Of a stretch of 64,000 bases of DNA, positions 35,542 to 42,769 are shown one piece after another. The stretch is from NCBI GenBank assembly GCA_031553045.1, contig JAVBLZ010000009.1, forward strand, positions 1-64,000. The letters are read 5' to 3'. A model generated the notes under the pieces. The model was not told the DNA's origin. It saw only the letters and a program-made list of their open reading frames with translations, and ran no database searches. Made by a program: the position numbers and the translations under genes. The DNA comes from CALXQW01 sp031553045. GTDB lineage: Bacteria; Verrucomicrobiota; Verrucomicrobiia; Opitutales; Intestinicryptomonadaceae. Position 1 is the stretch's first letter. Each line of letters begins with the position of its first letter.

Positions 35542-37052
35542 GAGATATTATGGCACGCCTTAAAAGAGTTTGCGGCATCATTGAAAAGTCCCATTTTTGA
35601 GCCATTTGGATATGGGAGATTGAATTCAAAATTGAGGGCTTCTTCCAAGCGTTCCCATGGGATGCGTTTTGCGTTTTCGCATTTGGCGGTAACATTGCCC
35701 ATGCGTTCGTGGATTTCTACTTTGCGGAAAAATTTACTGAACAAATCGTAGAATTCCTTTTTCGTATGATACTTTTGAACTTTGGGTCTGTCTTGAAAAT
35801 CTCCTATGCGGACTCCGCTTTCGTATTCTAAACGAAATGCGATGTTGCCCGAATTGCTCTCGTTATGAAAGGCTTTGCCGTTGACTTGCCTGTATCCAGT
35901 TTCCGCTGTGCTTGAGGCGCAAGCGTAGAGTTTTGTGAAAGGTTTGCATAGAGACGCGCAAATTGCGACTATGTGTTCACGGTCCTTTTCAAATGGTACG
36001 GAATTTAAAACAGAGCTTATGAAGATGCTTGTAAATTCTTTACCGCTGGCAACTATATCCAAAAATTTTTTGCAAATTTCAATGGATTTGCCTTTGTCTA
36101 TTTCAGAACCTGTGATGTGGTAAGGCTCAAAAGGGGTGCAGTCAAAGCCTGCGGAGTTTAGAATCTTTGTTTCTGTTAGATGCCCCGCTCCAAAATCTAA
36201 AATAGTGTTTCCATGTTCTTTGCGCCACAGGGTTTGTTGGGTTTTGTTAAAAATATCGAAGCTATGGCAGGGCTTGCCTGCGTGCACTTGGAATGTGAAA
36301 CCGTTACCAAGCTCGTCGCGTACACGGCGGGCGCGGCGGAAAGAATTGTAGCGGAGCAAGTCTGCATAGCGCGTGTGGATGTCGAATTCCATTGTGAGCA
36401 GATTCATCATAGCGTCTGCAAATTTTGCTTCGTCATCCGAAATATATACGACATCGCAAAATTCAGATTTGAGCTCGGCGAGCATTTCCAAGCGTCCGAT
36501 GCCATTTACAACTTTGCCGTCGGGCGTGCAGATTATTGGCATTATGATTCCCGCTTTGCGGAGAGTGCGCGCTATGTTGCGGGCGTATTGAATCCAATGA
36601 CCTGAATTTATTGTGCAAAGTTTTTTGACCGACTCTCTGAAAGGTGAAGCGCATCTAAAAAATTCTCTATTGCCGACGTCTTTGTCGGTAATATTTTTTG
36701 CTAGGCTAAGCAGGTCTATTGTTTCGAGTATGCGCTTTGCGCGTTCGGGAGTTTTACAAATATCAAAGTCGTTCGTGGCGCGGTTAAACACGATGTTTAA
36801 CGCCTTGCGCTTTTCTAAATCCATTGCATGAATTCGATAGATTGGAATTTCTTTTGCACCCATGCGTGAGGCCACAAAATGGCGTTGATGCCCAGAAAGA
36901 ATTTCTCCGTTTTCGTCTGCGTAAATCGGGGCGATGAAGCCGAGTTTGCGTAGCGAAAGCTCTATCAAATCCAAACGCTTGGGGTCGGCCGTGCGCGGAT
37001 TGTAAGTTGATGGATTAACAGAATCTATTGGCTCAATTTTTATCATATGCAA
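35538..37052 (-). CDS. ParB-domain / SAM-methyltransferase fusion
   Basis: 504 aa. Residues 1-~110 are a ParB/Srx-like domain with GEILSGHQRHFVASRMG (residues 49-65). A second related stretch (PDGKVVNGIGRLEML) follows near 180-195. The last ~220 residues are a class I methyltransferase: motif I ILDFGAGHL near 285, an acidic PFEPYH, and SSVLNSVP near motif IV. ParB-type domains with methyltransferases are known from phage and mobile elements. I infer a DNA-modifying enzyme; target and donor unknown. It overlaps the 37043-37678 gene. Confidence 0.6.
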   Translation of the reverse strand: MHMIKIEPIDSVNPSTYNPRTADPKRLDLIELSLRKLGFIAPIYADENGEILSGHQRHFVASRMGAKEIPIYRIHAMDLEKRKALNIVFNRATNDFDICKTPERAKRILETIDLLSLAKNITDKDVGNREFFRCASPFRESVKKLCTINSGHWIQYARNIARTLRKAGIIMPIICTPDGKVVNGIGRLEMLAELKSEFCDVVYISDDEAKFADAMMNLLTMEFDIHTRYADLLRYNSFRRARRVRDELGNGFTFQVHAGKPCHSFDIFNKTQQTLWRKEHGNTILDFGAGHLTETKILNSAGFDCTPFEPYHITGSEIDKGKSIEICKKFLDIVASGKEFTSIFISSVLNSVPFEKDREHIVAICASLCKPFTKLYACASSTAETGYRQVNGKAFHNESNSGNIAFRLEYESGVRIGDFQDRPKVQKYHTKKEFYDLFSKFFRKVEIHERMGNVTAKCENAKRIPWERLEEALNFEFNLPYPNGSKMGLFNDAANSFKACHNIS

Positions 37053-37678
37053 AGCCTTCGTTTGATTTCAGCAAGAACGCTTTCTTTGTCGAAGCCGACT
37101 GCCTGCTTGAGCCCATCTATCCATGCGCCGAATTCTTCTTGGCTCATACGGAAACGATAGTTTGCAATTTGTATCATGACTTCTGATTGCGATAATTCTG
37201 CTTCTTCTTCGCTTTCAAAATCTTGATTCTGACTGCCGTTTAAGATGGCGTCTAAATCCGCAGACTCAAAGCCAGCAAGGACTGAATCAAAACCGCTGTC
37301 TTTGAATTGCTCGACAATATCCGAAAGTGAATTTGCATCCAATACGGAGAGCTCCGCCAAACGATTGTCGCCGACAAGGACTGCAAGCTCGTTATCTTCG
37401 GATGCGAAATCCTGATATTCAACAGGAACAATGGATACCCCGAGTTCTTTTGCAGCTTCAAGTCTGCCGTGTCCTGCGACGATAAAGCCAGACAATTTTG
37501 AAATTGTAATCGGGTGACGCCAGCCGTGATAACGTATGTTTTGCGCCAAAAGTTTTATCTGCGCTTGCGGATGCGTGTTCGGGTTTTTCGGATTGCAAAC
37601 AAGCTCATCAACTTTTGCGAGCTTGTCATATGCGCACCAAACTTCTATCCCGTCTGCTAGAATTCTTGCTTTGTCCAT
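37043..37678 (-). CDS. ParB-like nuclease-domain protein
   Basis: 211 aa. The ParB-type core is at residues 60-80: SKLSGFIVAGHGRLEAAKELG, preceded by NPNTHPQAQIKLLAQNI. The C-terminal half has an acidic helix and a FRMSQEEFGAWIDG segment. Such stand-alone ParB domains often accompany phage methyltransferases. It overlaps the following fusion gene by 10 nt. The TTTTGACA element lies 13 nt upstream. Confidence 0.6.
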   Translation of the reverse strand: MDKARILADGIEVWCAYDKLAKVDELVCNPKNPNTHPQAQIKLLAQNIRYHGWRHPITISKLSGFIVAGHGRLEAAKELGVSIVPVEYQDFASEDNELAVLVGDNRLAELSVLDANSLSDIVEQFKDSGFDSVLAGFESADLDAILNGSQNQDFESEEEAELSQSEVMIQIANYRFRMSQEEFGAWIDGLKQAVGFDKESVLAEIKRRLCI

Positions 37679-37693
37679 GTCAAAGTATGGATG

Positions 37694-38110
37694 TCAAAAT
37701 ATGGGTTTCAAAAATTCATCGTAGGGCATGGAGCTAATTCCGTATTTTGCGTACATGGCGCGGGTCTTGGGATTTGATTCGATTCCAAAATATTTTCGCG
37801 CATCTCTGCCGTGTTTAGGCAGAACGTATTTATACAAAAGATGTTCTTTTATGATGTGGGGCTGTGCGCTGATTTCTGCAAAGTACGTTTCTTCGGGTTG
37901 CCAATTTGTGAGGGCTTCAATGTGCGCCAAAGTTTGCGCCTTGTATTTTTCGGGACGCGCTGTAAGCAGAATCACACGGTACGCCTGCAATTCTTCGACA
38001 AGCTCTAAGCGGTATTTTTCGCGCTCTATTTGAGCCTCAAAGGGGCTTATGCGCGGGTCGTCTTTATTTTTATCAACGAGAGTTTGGTTTAAATCTAAAA
38101 GGTATATCAT
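37694..38110 (-). CDS. HAD-superfamily-like phosphatase, variant motif
   Basis: 138 aa. It begins with MIYLLDLNQTLVDK, a HAD motif I in which the second Asp is Asn (DxN instead of DxD), then LLTARPEKY is the motif II region and a helical C-terminus. It resembles small phage and polynucleotide kinase-type phosphatases. The Asp-to-Asn change may reduce phosphatase activity. It overlaps the preceding gene by 4 nt. Confidence 0.55.
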   Translation of the reverse strand: MIYLLDLNQTLVDKNKDDPRISPFEAQIEREKYRLELVEELQAYRVILLTARPEKYKAQTLAHIEALTNWQPEETYFAEISAQPHIIKEHLLYKYVLPKHGRDARKYFGIESNPKTRAMYAKYGISSMPYDEFLKPIF

Positions 38111-38475
38111 GGGTCTCCTAATCTGCGTTTTACTCCGCCAATGCCTTGTGGCTTATAAGGGTTAAGTTTATTGCTTGCGACGCTCGCGTATGGTTTTTCG
38201 GTTTGGTCAAGAAGCTTGTTTTTGTCGAAAGGAACGATGTCGCCCTCGGGGATTTTTTTGTTTTGCGATATGGCTAACATCACTTCTTTTAGAACTTCGA
38301 TGGGGAAGCCTGTCACCGTGTAAACAAGCCCTGTCAAATTGCGCCTGCCGACTTTTTCGCGCAAGAGAGCTAGAGCTTCTCCGCGCGTTCGACATTGGAA
38401 ACGCCCCTCGTAAACAACCTTGCCCCCATTCGTGCAAAGTATGTGATACAAATGATCGGTCGGCATATCACGCAC
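38107..38475 (-). CDS. phage protein of unknown function
   Basis: 122 aa: DHLYHILCTNGGKVVYEGRF, then a helix with TRGEALALLREKVG and a basic Pro/Gly-rich end. No family recognised. It is in an overlapping run with the HAD-like gene and with the upstream 154-aa gene, so translation is coupled. Confidence 0.5.
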   Translation of the reverse strand: MRDMPTDHLYHILCTNGGKVVYEGRFQCRTRGEALALLREKVGRRNLTGLVYTVTGFPIEVLKEVMLAISQNKKIPEGDIVPFDKNKLLDQTEKPYASVASNKLNPYKPQGIGGVKRRLGDP

Positions 38476-38932
38476 CCTTTCTAAGCCTGCCCATCCAGAC
38501 TTTTAAGCCTGTTGAAATTGAACTATACGCTTTACCGCCGACACGCTCGGGCTTAGTGTCATCAAGGATTTGCAAGCGTATTGCATCTTTGCCTTTTGCG
38601 TTAAGAAGATTTTGCAAGAATGGGTCTGAATCCATTTTTGAAATAAGCTTTTCTATCCAGCGCGATTTTCTTACGCCAAGGGCTGGTAGCTCCGCTGGAG
38701 CTGGCGATTTTGGCGTTTCAACTTTCTTTTCTGGCGGTGTGATTTTCTCGAAAATATCGGTGGTGATTTTGTAAAAATTATGAGCTCTGTTGCTTCCGAG
38801 ACTTCCGTCTTTATTTATTCTGTGAAGTAAAATCGTATCCGCAGTTGTGCCTACAACTTTCCAATTTCCAAGTGCTTTTGCGGGGAGATTTAGCTTTAAC
38901 TGTATTTTTTCATTTATCGTTATTTCTTTCAT
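38468..38932 (-). CDS. phage protein of unknown function
   Basis: 154 aa from the ATG at 38932, with a beta-rich start (KEITINEKIQLKLNLPA) and a Pro/Lys linker near residue 70. A longer frame reaches 39292 but would run antisense through the 39138-39428 gene, so I prefer the short form. No family recognised. Confidence 0.5.
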   Translation of the reverse strand: MKEITINEKIQLKLNLPAKALGNWKVVGTTADTILLHRINKDGSLGSNRAHNFYKITTDIFEKITPPEKKVETPKSPAPAELPALGVRKSRWIEKLISKMDSDPFLQNLLNAKGKDAIRLQILDDTKPERVGGKAYSSISTGLKVWMGRLRKGA

Positions 38933-38994
38933 ATTTTTCCTTTTTGATGAGGTTCGTGTTCTATCAAACACTCTACCAGACTTCGATAAAATCT

Positions 38995-39078
38995 GCAATG
39001 GTTTTCTTTGTCTTTTTATCGTTCTAACTCCGATAAACAAAGGGTTTGAAGGCGAATAATGATTGAGAAAACCATTGC
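38995..39078. repeat. 13-bp inverted repeat in a divergent intergenic region
   Basis: GCAATGGTTTTCT at 38995-39007 and its exact complement at 39066-39078, with a 58-nt loop that contains a partial inner repeat. It lies in the 205-nt gap between divergent genes, so an operator or structured leader is possible. Confidence 0.5.
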
Positions 39079-39137
39079 GAATTTCATCGCCTTTTGGTAT
39101 TATGAAATGATGAACCCAAACATCAAAAGGAGAGAAG

Positions 39138-39428
39138 ATGAAACGAACAATTGTAGGCACAAAATTTAAACTAGGCACGATAGTTGCAACGCGCGGAGTC
39201 ATGGAACACGTAAAGGACGACGCAGGAATTTTATTCCCATACATCGCACGCCACGCGACTGGCGACTGGGGCGAAATTTGCGATGAGGACAAAGAAGTAA
39301 ATGCGGGTGCGCTTGAACATGGAATGCGCTTGATGAGTATTTACAGACTCCCCGACGGAGAGAAAATCTGGATAATAACGGAGTGGGATAGAAGCGTTAC
39401 GACAGTGCTTTTTCCGCATGAATACTAA
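39138..39428 (+). CDS. conserved phage/plasmid accessory protein
   Basis: 96 aa with the widespread pattern KLGTIVATRGV, then HATGDWGEICDEDKEVNAG, and a YRLPDGEKIWIITEWDRSVT end. Proteins like this are common in prophages and plasmids; their function is not established. AAGGAG Shine-Dalgarno, ATG 7 nt later. It reads against the late genes and overlaps the terminase small subunit stop by 4 nt. Confidence 0.6.
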   Translation: MKRTIVGTKFKLGTIVATRGVMEHVKDDAGILFPYIARHATGDWGEICDEDKEVNAGALEHGMRLMSIYRLPDGEKIWIITEWDRSVTTVLFPHEY

Positions 39429-40039
39429 ACAACACTTGCGTCGGGCTCTTTTATGGAGTCGCTTGCGGAACTGATTGCGCTGTAAGCTTCGTCCAAAACA
39501 TCGCGCAGTTTTTCGCGGATTTGAATGGCATCAAGCGCTGTAAGGATTGGCGGAAGCTCATTTAAAAATCTGCTTTCAAGAATGCTGCGAACTTGCCCTA
39601 TGTGCGACATCCAAACCTCACGGACTTTTTCGATGGAAATGTAATTACCTTCCATCACGCTCAATTTGAGCTCCGCCTGTTTTACTTCTGCAAGAAGCTT
39701 GCGTACCTTTAACGCGGTTTCCTCGTCGCTATCAAGTTCGGTTTTTAGTCCGTTCTTGCGGGTAAATTCACGCCATTTTTGAATATTGTGCTTCCCGTTC
39801 AGGGTTGGCTTGGGCGAACCTTTTTTCTTTTTCCACCTGTCTATGGTCATGCGGCTTACACCGAGGATTTCAGCCAGTTCGGTGAGGTTGTCGGCGAAAC
39901 GCTGCCCAGATTCCAAGTCTGTAGATTCTGTTGCAATTCGAGTGCGTTCGGTACTTGTGAGCGTTTTTCCTTCGGCGACTTTTCTGACGATATTTTCAAG
40001 GTCTTTGTCTAAGACCTTTTTTACTATGTGATTGTCCAT
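39425..40039 (-). CDS. terminase small subunit
   Basis: 204 aa. A helix-turn-helix (LTELAEILGVSRMTIDRWKK, then GSPKP) at about residues 52-75, followed by a long helical region (EETALKVRKLLAEVKQAELK) for oligomerisation, as in Nu1-type small terminases. It recognises phage DNA for packaging by the large subunit. TTTTGACA lies 14 nt upstream, followed by the operator cluster. Confidence 0.65.
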   Translation of the reverse strand: MDNHIVKKVLDKDLENIVRKVAEGKTLTSTERTRIATESTDLESGQRFADNLTELAEILGVSRMTIDRWKKKKGSPKPTLNGKHNIQKWREFTRKNGLKTELDSDEETALKVRKLLAEVKQAELKLSVMEGNYISIEKVREVWMSHIGQVRSILESRFLNELPPILTALDAIQIREKLRDVLDEAYSAISSASDSIKEPDASVV

Positions 40040-40063
40040 GCCAATAGGCTTTTTGTCAAAAAA

Positions 40064-40161
40064 TGTAACATGTTACACTTGTGATACACAGGTGTTACAC
40101 CTTAAAATCTTAGCATTTATAAAGGATTCGTGGTGAAAATCGCGTAAAAAGTGTAACATTT
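40064..40161. promoter_or_regulatory. operator cluster with TGTAACA/TGTTACA repeats
   Basis: A perfect 14-bp palindrome TGTAACATGTTACA at 40064-40077, an 11-nt palindrome GGTGTTACACC at 40091-40101, and a further GTGTAACA at 40147-40158 region. They sit between the late block starting at the terminase small subunit and the plus-strand CBS-HEPN-like gene, a good place for a regulator to control both. Confidence 0.5.
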
Positions 40162-40283
40162 CAAAAATACCATTCGCAAGGAGAAAGGGGTATGTGCGCC
40201 ATCCCTGCCGTCTGTCGGCGAGTGAAAAGATTCCTTTCGATTTTGAATTGAATATTTCAAAAGACCATGTTTAATTCATAAAC

Positions 40284-41252
40284 ATGACGAAAGATGATCT
40301 TGATAATAAGATAGCTGTGATAAAAAATGACAGCTCCAAAACATTTGAAATAACTCCACGCCAACTCATTAACGCGCTTGGATGTGAACGAAGAACAAAA
40401 AATAACACCGCAGAAATAGATGACTTTTTAAATGAACATCGGATTGAGACCGTTCCAAGCTATCTCGATATCTGGGTAGATGCTTCTATTATCTTACGTC
40501 ACAAAGAAAAAGCTACAACGAGGACCGAGTTTGACCCCATAAAACGTTTGCAAATATTAAAAGCGGCAAACATAAAGCCTACGTCAATAAATCCAGATGC
40601 CGACCTTCAAAAAGCAATAACATTAATGTTGCACAATGATTATTCTCAACTCCCTGTTGCTACTAACGATAGAGACGCTCGGGGATTTATTTCTTGGGAA
40701 ACTATCGCAAAAGCATATCTTTCTAAAAAAACAATTACAAAAGTTAGCGACTGCATGGAGAAAGATATCAATATTCTTCCATTAGATAAGCCCCTTTTGG
40801 ATTCAATGAAAGTCATCAATGAGCATGGATTTGTTTTGGTTAAAGGAAGCGACAATGTTATATGCGGAATTGTAACTGTTGCGGATATATCCTACGTTCT
40901 GGGATATATAACAGAGCCTTTTATGTTGCTAGAAGAAATTGAAAAAAATTTACGCCTTTTATTAGATGGTATTTTTTTAAAAGAGGATCTAGCCCGTATG
41001 TTTCCAGATTTTTCTTATAGTACCATAGACGATTTAACATTTGGAGATTATATAAGAATTATTGAAAATGAATCTAATTGGAAAAAACTATCTATAATGG
41101 CCGATAGATCAAAAGTTAAAAATGTTTTAGATGAAATACGAAATATACGAAATGATGTAATGCATTTTGACCCAGATGGGCTTAGTCACAGTGATTTTGA
41201 ATCGTTAAGAAAAGCATCTCGATTCGTTGCGAAATTGCGTTCTTTAAAATAA
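40284..41252 (+). CDS. CBS-pair protein with HEPN-like C-terminus, cargo gene
   Basis: 322 aa. Two CBS motifs are visible (around residues 85-215), e.g. SINPDADLQKAITLMLHND and SQLPV, then DKPLLDSMKVINEHGFVLV and GIVTVADISYVLG. CBS pairs bind adenosyl nucleotides or nucleotide signals. The C-terminal ~100 residues are helical and end with RNIRNDVMHF, where R289-x4-H294 matches the HEPN RNase motif R-x4-6-H. A nucleotide-sensing RNase or Swt1-type HEPN is a plausible reading. It faces away from the late genes and has low GC, like a defence moron. No other partner gene adjoins. Confidence 0.6.
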   Translation: MTKDDLDNKIAVIKNDSSKTFEITPRQLINALGCERRTKNNTAEIDDFLNEHRIETVPSYLDIWVDASIILRHKEKATTRTEFDPIKRLQILKAANIKPTSINPDADLQKAITLMLHNDYSQLPVATNDRDARGFISWETIAKAYLSKKTITKVSDCMEKDINILPLDKPLLDSMKVINEHGFVLVKGSDNVICGIVTVADISYVLGYITEPFMLLEEIEKNLRLLLDGIFLKEDLARMFPDFSYSTIDDLTFGDYIRIIENESNWKKLSIMADRSKVKNVLDEIRNIRNDVMHFDPDGLSHSDFESLRKASRFVAKLRSLK

Positions 41253-41262
41253 TAATTTTTTA

Positions 41263-41333
41263 TGCAGAGGGCGGATTTGAACCGCCAGTTTCCTGAGTAT
41301 GCGTCGGGTGTTTTGCCGTTAAACTACTCTGCG
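41263..41333 (-). tRNA. tRNA-like gene, anticodon CAT, with unusual loop
   Basis: A cloverleaf: acceptor 41327-41333 with 41263-41269 (first pair mismatched), D arm 41310-41324 with GG in the loop, anticodon arm 41292-41308, perfect T arm 41270-41286 with TTCAAAT loop. The anticodon is CAT (Met or Ile2). Two oddities: position 33 is G instead of the near-universal U, and the anticodon stem has a C-A mismatch. No CCA is encoded. It lies between the CBS gene and the DUF3102 gene; a degraded or decoy tRNA is possible. Confidence 0.55.
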
Positions 41334-41342
41334 TAAATAACA

Positions 41343-41936
41343 TTATTTTGAGTTTTCTTGCAGTTCTATGAGTTCATTGTAGATTTCCATGAGTGGTGTG
41401 AGGTCGTTGATGAGGGCTTCGCGCTCAATGAAGTTCCAATCGCTGGCAGGTTTGTGCGCTATGGTTTTGCGATACCATAAAACAATGGCGTCTATGTGCG
41501 AAACGTGGACAACAAGGGGCGTAATTTTTTCTGATTTTTCAGGCTTTGGAGTGTTTGGGAAAATGCCTGTTGCGATATATGCCTGCCTCAAAGTTTTAGG
41601 GGAGCTTTGCTCCAAATCTTTCACATGTGAAAGATTTGAATTAGCCAAACTTTCATTTACCTTGCGCGAAAGCTTCATGTATCGCCAAGCGGTTACGGAA
41701 TCAAAATTACATTCTTTCGCTATCCAATTTTCCCAATTACCGTGTCCAAGATTTTTCTTAGCATCGGTCAAAAGTGCGCCACATTCCAAGTCGTATGCAA
41801 TGGCTTCTTGGGCTCTGTCTTTTGCTTCGCTTGCAATGCTTTCCGCCTTGTCATGAAGCTCGTTGATCTTGGAAATAATTTTTGGAGATATTGCGACGCT
41901 GAAAGATTTAGTCGTAAGAGAAGTTTTTTCGCTCAT
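41343..41936 (-). CDS. DUF3102-type phage/plasmid protein
   Basis: 197 aa. The segment NLGHGNWENWIAKECNFDSVTAWRYMKLS is the hallmark of DUF3102 (a helix-turn-helix-like region common in phages and plasmids, often linked with replication or DNA handling). The first half is helical (ISKINELHDKAESIASEAK). The TTTTGACA element lies 14 nt upstream. Confidence 0.65.
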   Translation of the reverse strand: MSEKTSLTTKSFSVAISPKIISKINELHDKAESIASEAKDRAQEAIAYDLECGALLTDAKKNLGHGNWENWIAKECNFDSVTAWRYMKLSRKVNESLANSNLSHVKDLEQSSPKTLRQAYIATGIFPNTPKPEKSEKITPLVVHVSHIDAIVLWYRKTIAHKPASDWNFIEREALINDLTPLMEIYNELIELQENSK

Positions 41937-41958
41937 AACAAGTCTCTTTCTGTCAAAA

Positions 41959-42555
41959 TTAAGACCTGAATTTTGAGGACTTCTTCTCGCTAGAATTCTC
42001 CCAAGCTTTGGTTAATGACGAACCTAGAGACTGCGCTTGCGTCAAATTTACGAGCCTCGCTTTTTTGTACGCTTTGCAGGCAAATTCGGACTTCATGAGG
42101 CTTGAGGGCTTTATTCCCAGAAGTTTTTGCCATTCTTTTACTCTGAACGAAATCGCCGCCCTTGTTACGCCGTAATGTTTTGCCAACTCCGTTTGCGTTT
42201 TTATCGCAAGAAGATTATCCATCCCAAGCGCAAACAAAAGAGCGTCTCTATCGACAAGCGCATCCTTCATTTTTTTATGACTTTGCAGACGCTGGAAAAC
42301 CCAGCACAAAAGAAGTGAGCCATACGCCTTTGCTTTTTCCGCAACATCCGAATCATCCAAGTTTTCTTTTTTGTCGAATTTGTCGTAATCAAAATCTTCG
42401 CCTATACTTGCGAAAGCGGCTTCGTAATTGGGAGTGAAGATTTTATTATTATCGTCTAAGGGTTTGTCCAAACCCTGCATCTTGAGCTTGGATTTTTCTT
42501 TTGCGGACAGACTTTCAAACCATTTTTTGTATTCCGTTTGATATTTATTGTTCAT
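41959..42555 (-). CDS. helix-turn-helix phage regulator
   Basis: 198 aa. Residues ~130-160 read KTQTELAKHYGVTRAAISFRVKEWQ, a helix-turn-helix of the sigma-region-4/transcription-factor type. The rest is acidic and helical. It could be an early or late regulator of the phage. Upstream, two inverted repeats (42632-42654, 42712-42745) sit in the 214-nt gap. Confidence 0.55.
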   Translation of the reverse strand: MNNKYQTEYKKWFESLSAKEKSKLKMQGLDKPLDDNNKIFTPNYEAAFASIGEDFDYDKFDKKENLDDSDVAEKAKAYGSLLLCWVFQRLQSHKKMKDALVDRDALLFALGMDNLLAIKTQTELAKHYGVTRAAISFRVKEWQKLLGIKPSSLMKSEFACKAYKKARLVNLTQAQSLGSSLTKAWENSSEKKSSKFRS

Positions 42556-42631
42556 GACTTTTGCCTTTCGTTTTTTGTGTGAAAAAACAAAAGCCCCGAC
42601 CCAAACAAAGCGTACTCCCGTGAAATATCCT

Positions 42632-42654
42632 TCTCTCCCCTTAAAGGGGAGAGA
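42632..42654. repeat. 9-bp inverted repeat with 5-nt loop
   Basis: TCTCTCCCC / GGGGAGAGA around TTAAA. It forms a stable hairpin of terminator shape in the gap after the primase gene but is not followed by a T-run on the minus strand, so it may be an operator or attenuator instead. Confidence 0.5.
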
Positions 42655-42711
42655 TAGGGAATATTCTCACTGGAGTGCCAGCTGTTGTTTCGGAAAATCC
42701 ATTCATGTGAA

Positions 42712-42745
42712 GCTGTGAAAATATATAAGTTTTTCACTTCACAGC
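42712..42745. repeat. 8-bp inverted repeat
   Basis: GCTGTGAA at 42712-42719 and TTCACAGC at 42738-42745, with an 18-nt AT-rich loop, 25 nt downstream (minus strand) of the primase-helicase stop. Confidence 0.4.
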
Positions 42746-42769
42746 AGAGAGTATTGGTGAAATTTTCTC

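Noticed and set aside
38468..39292. A 274-aa version of the 38468-38932 gene
   Set aside because: The extra 120 codons run antisense through a conserved phage gene and cross the inverted repeat.
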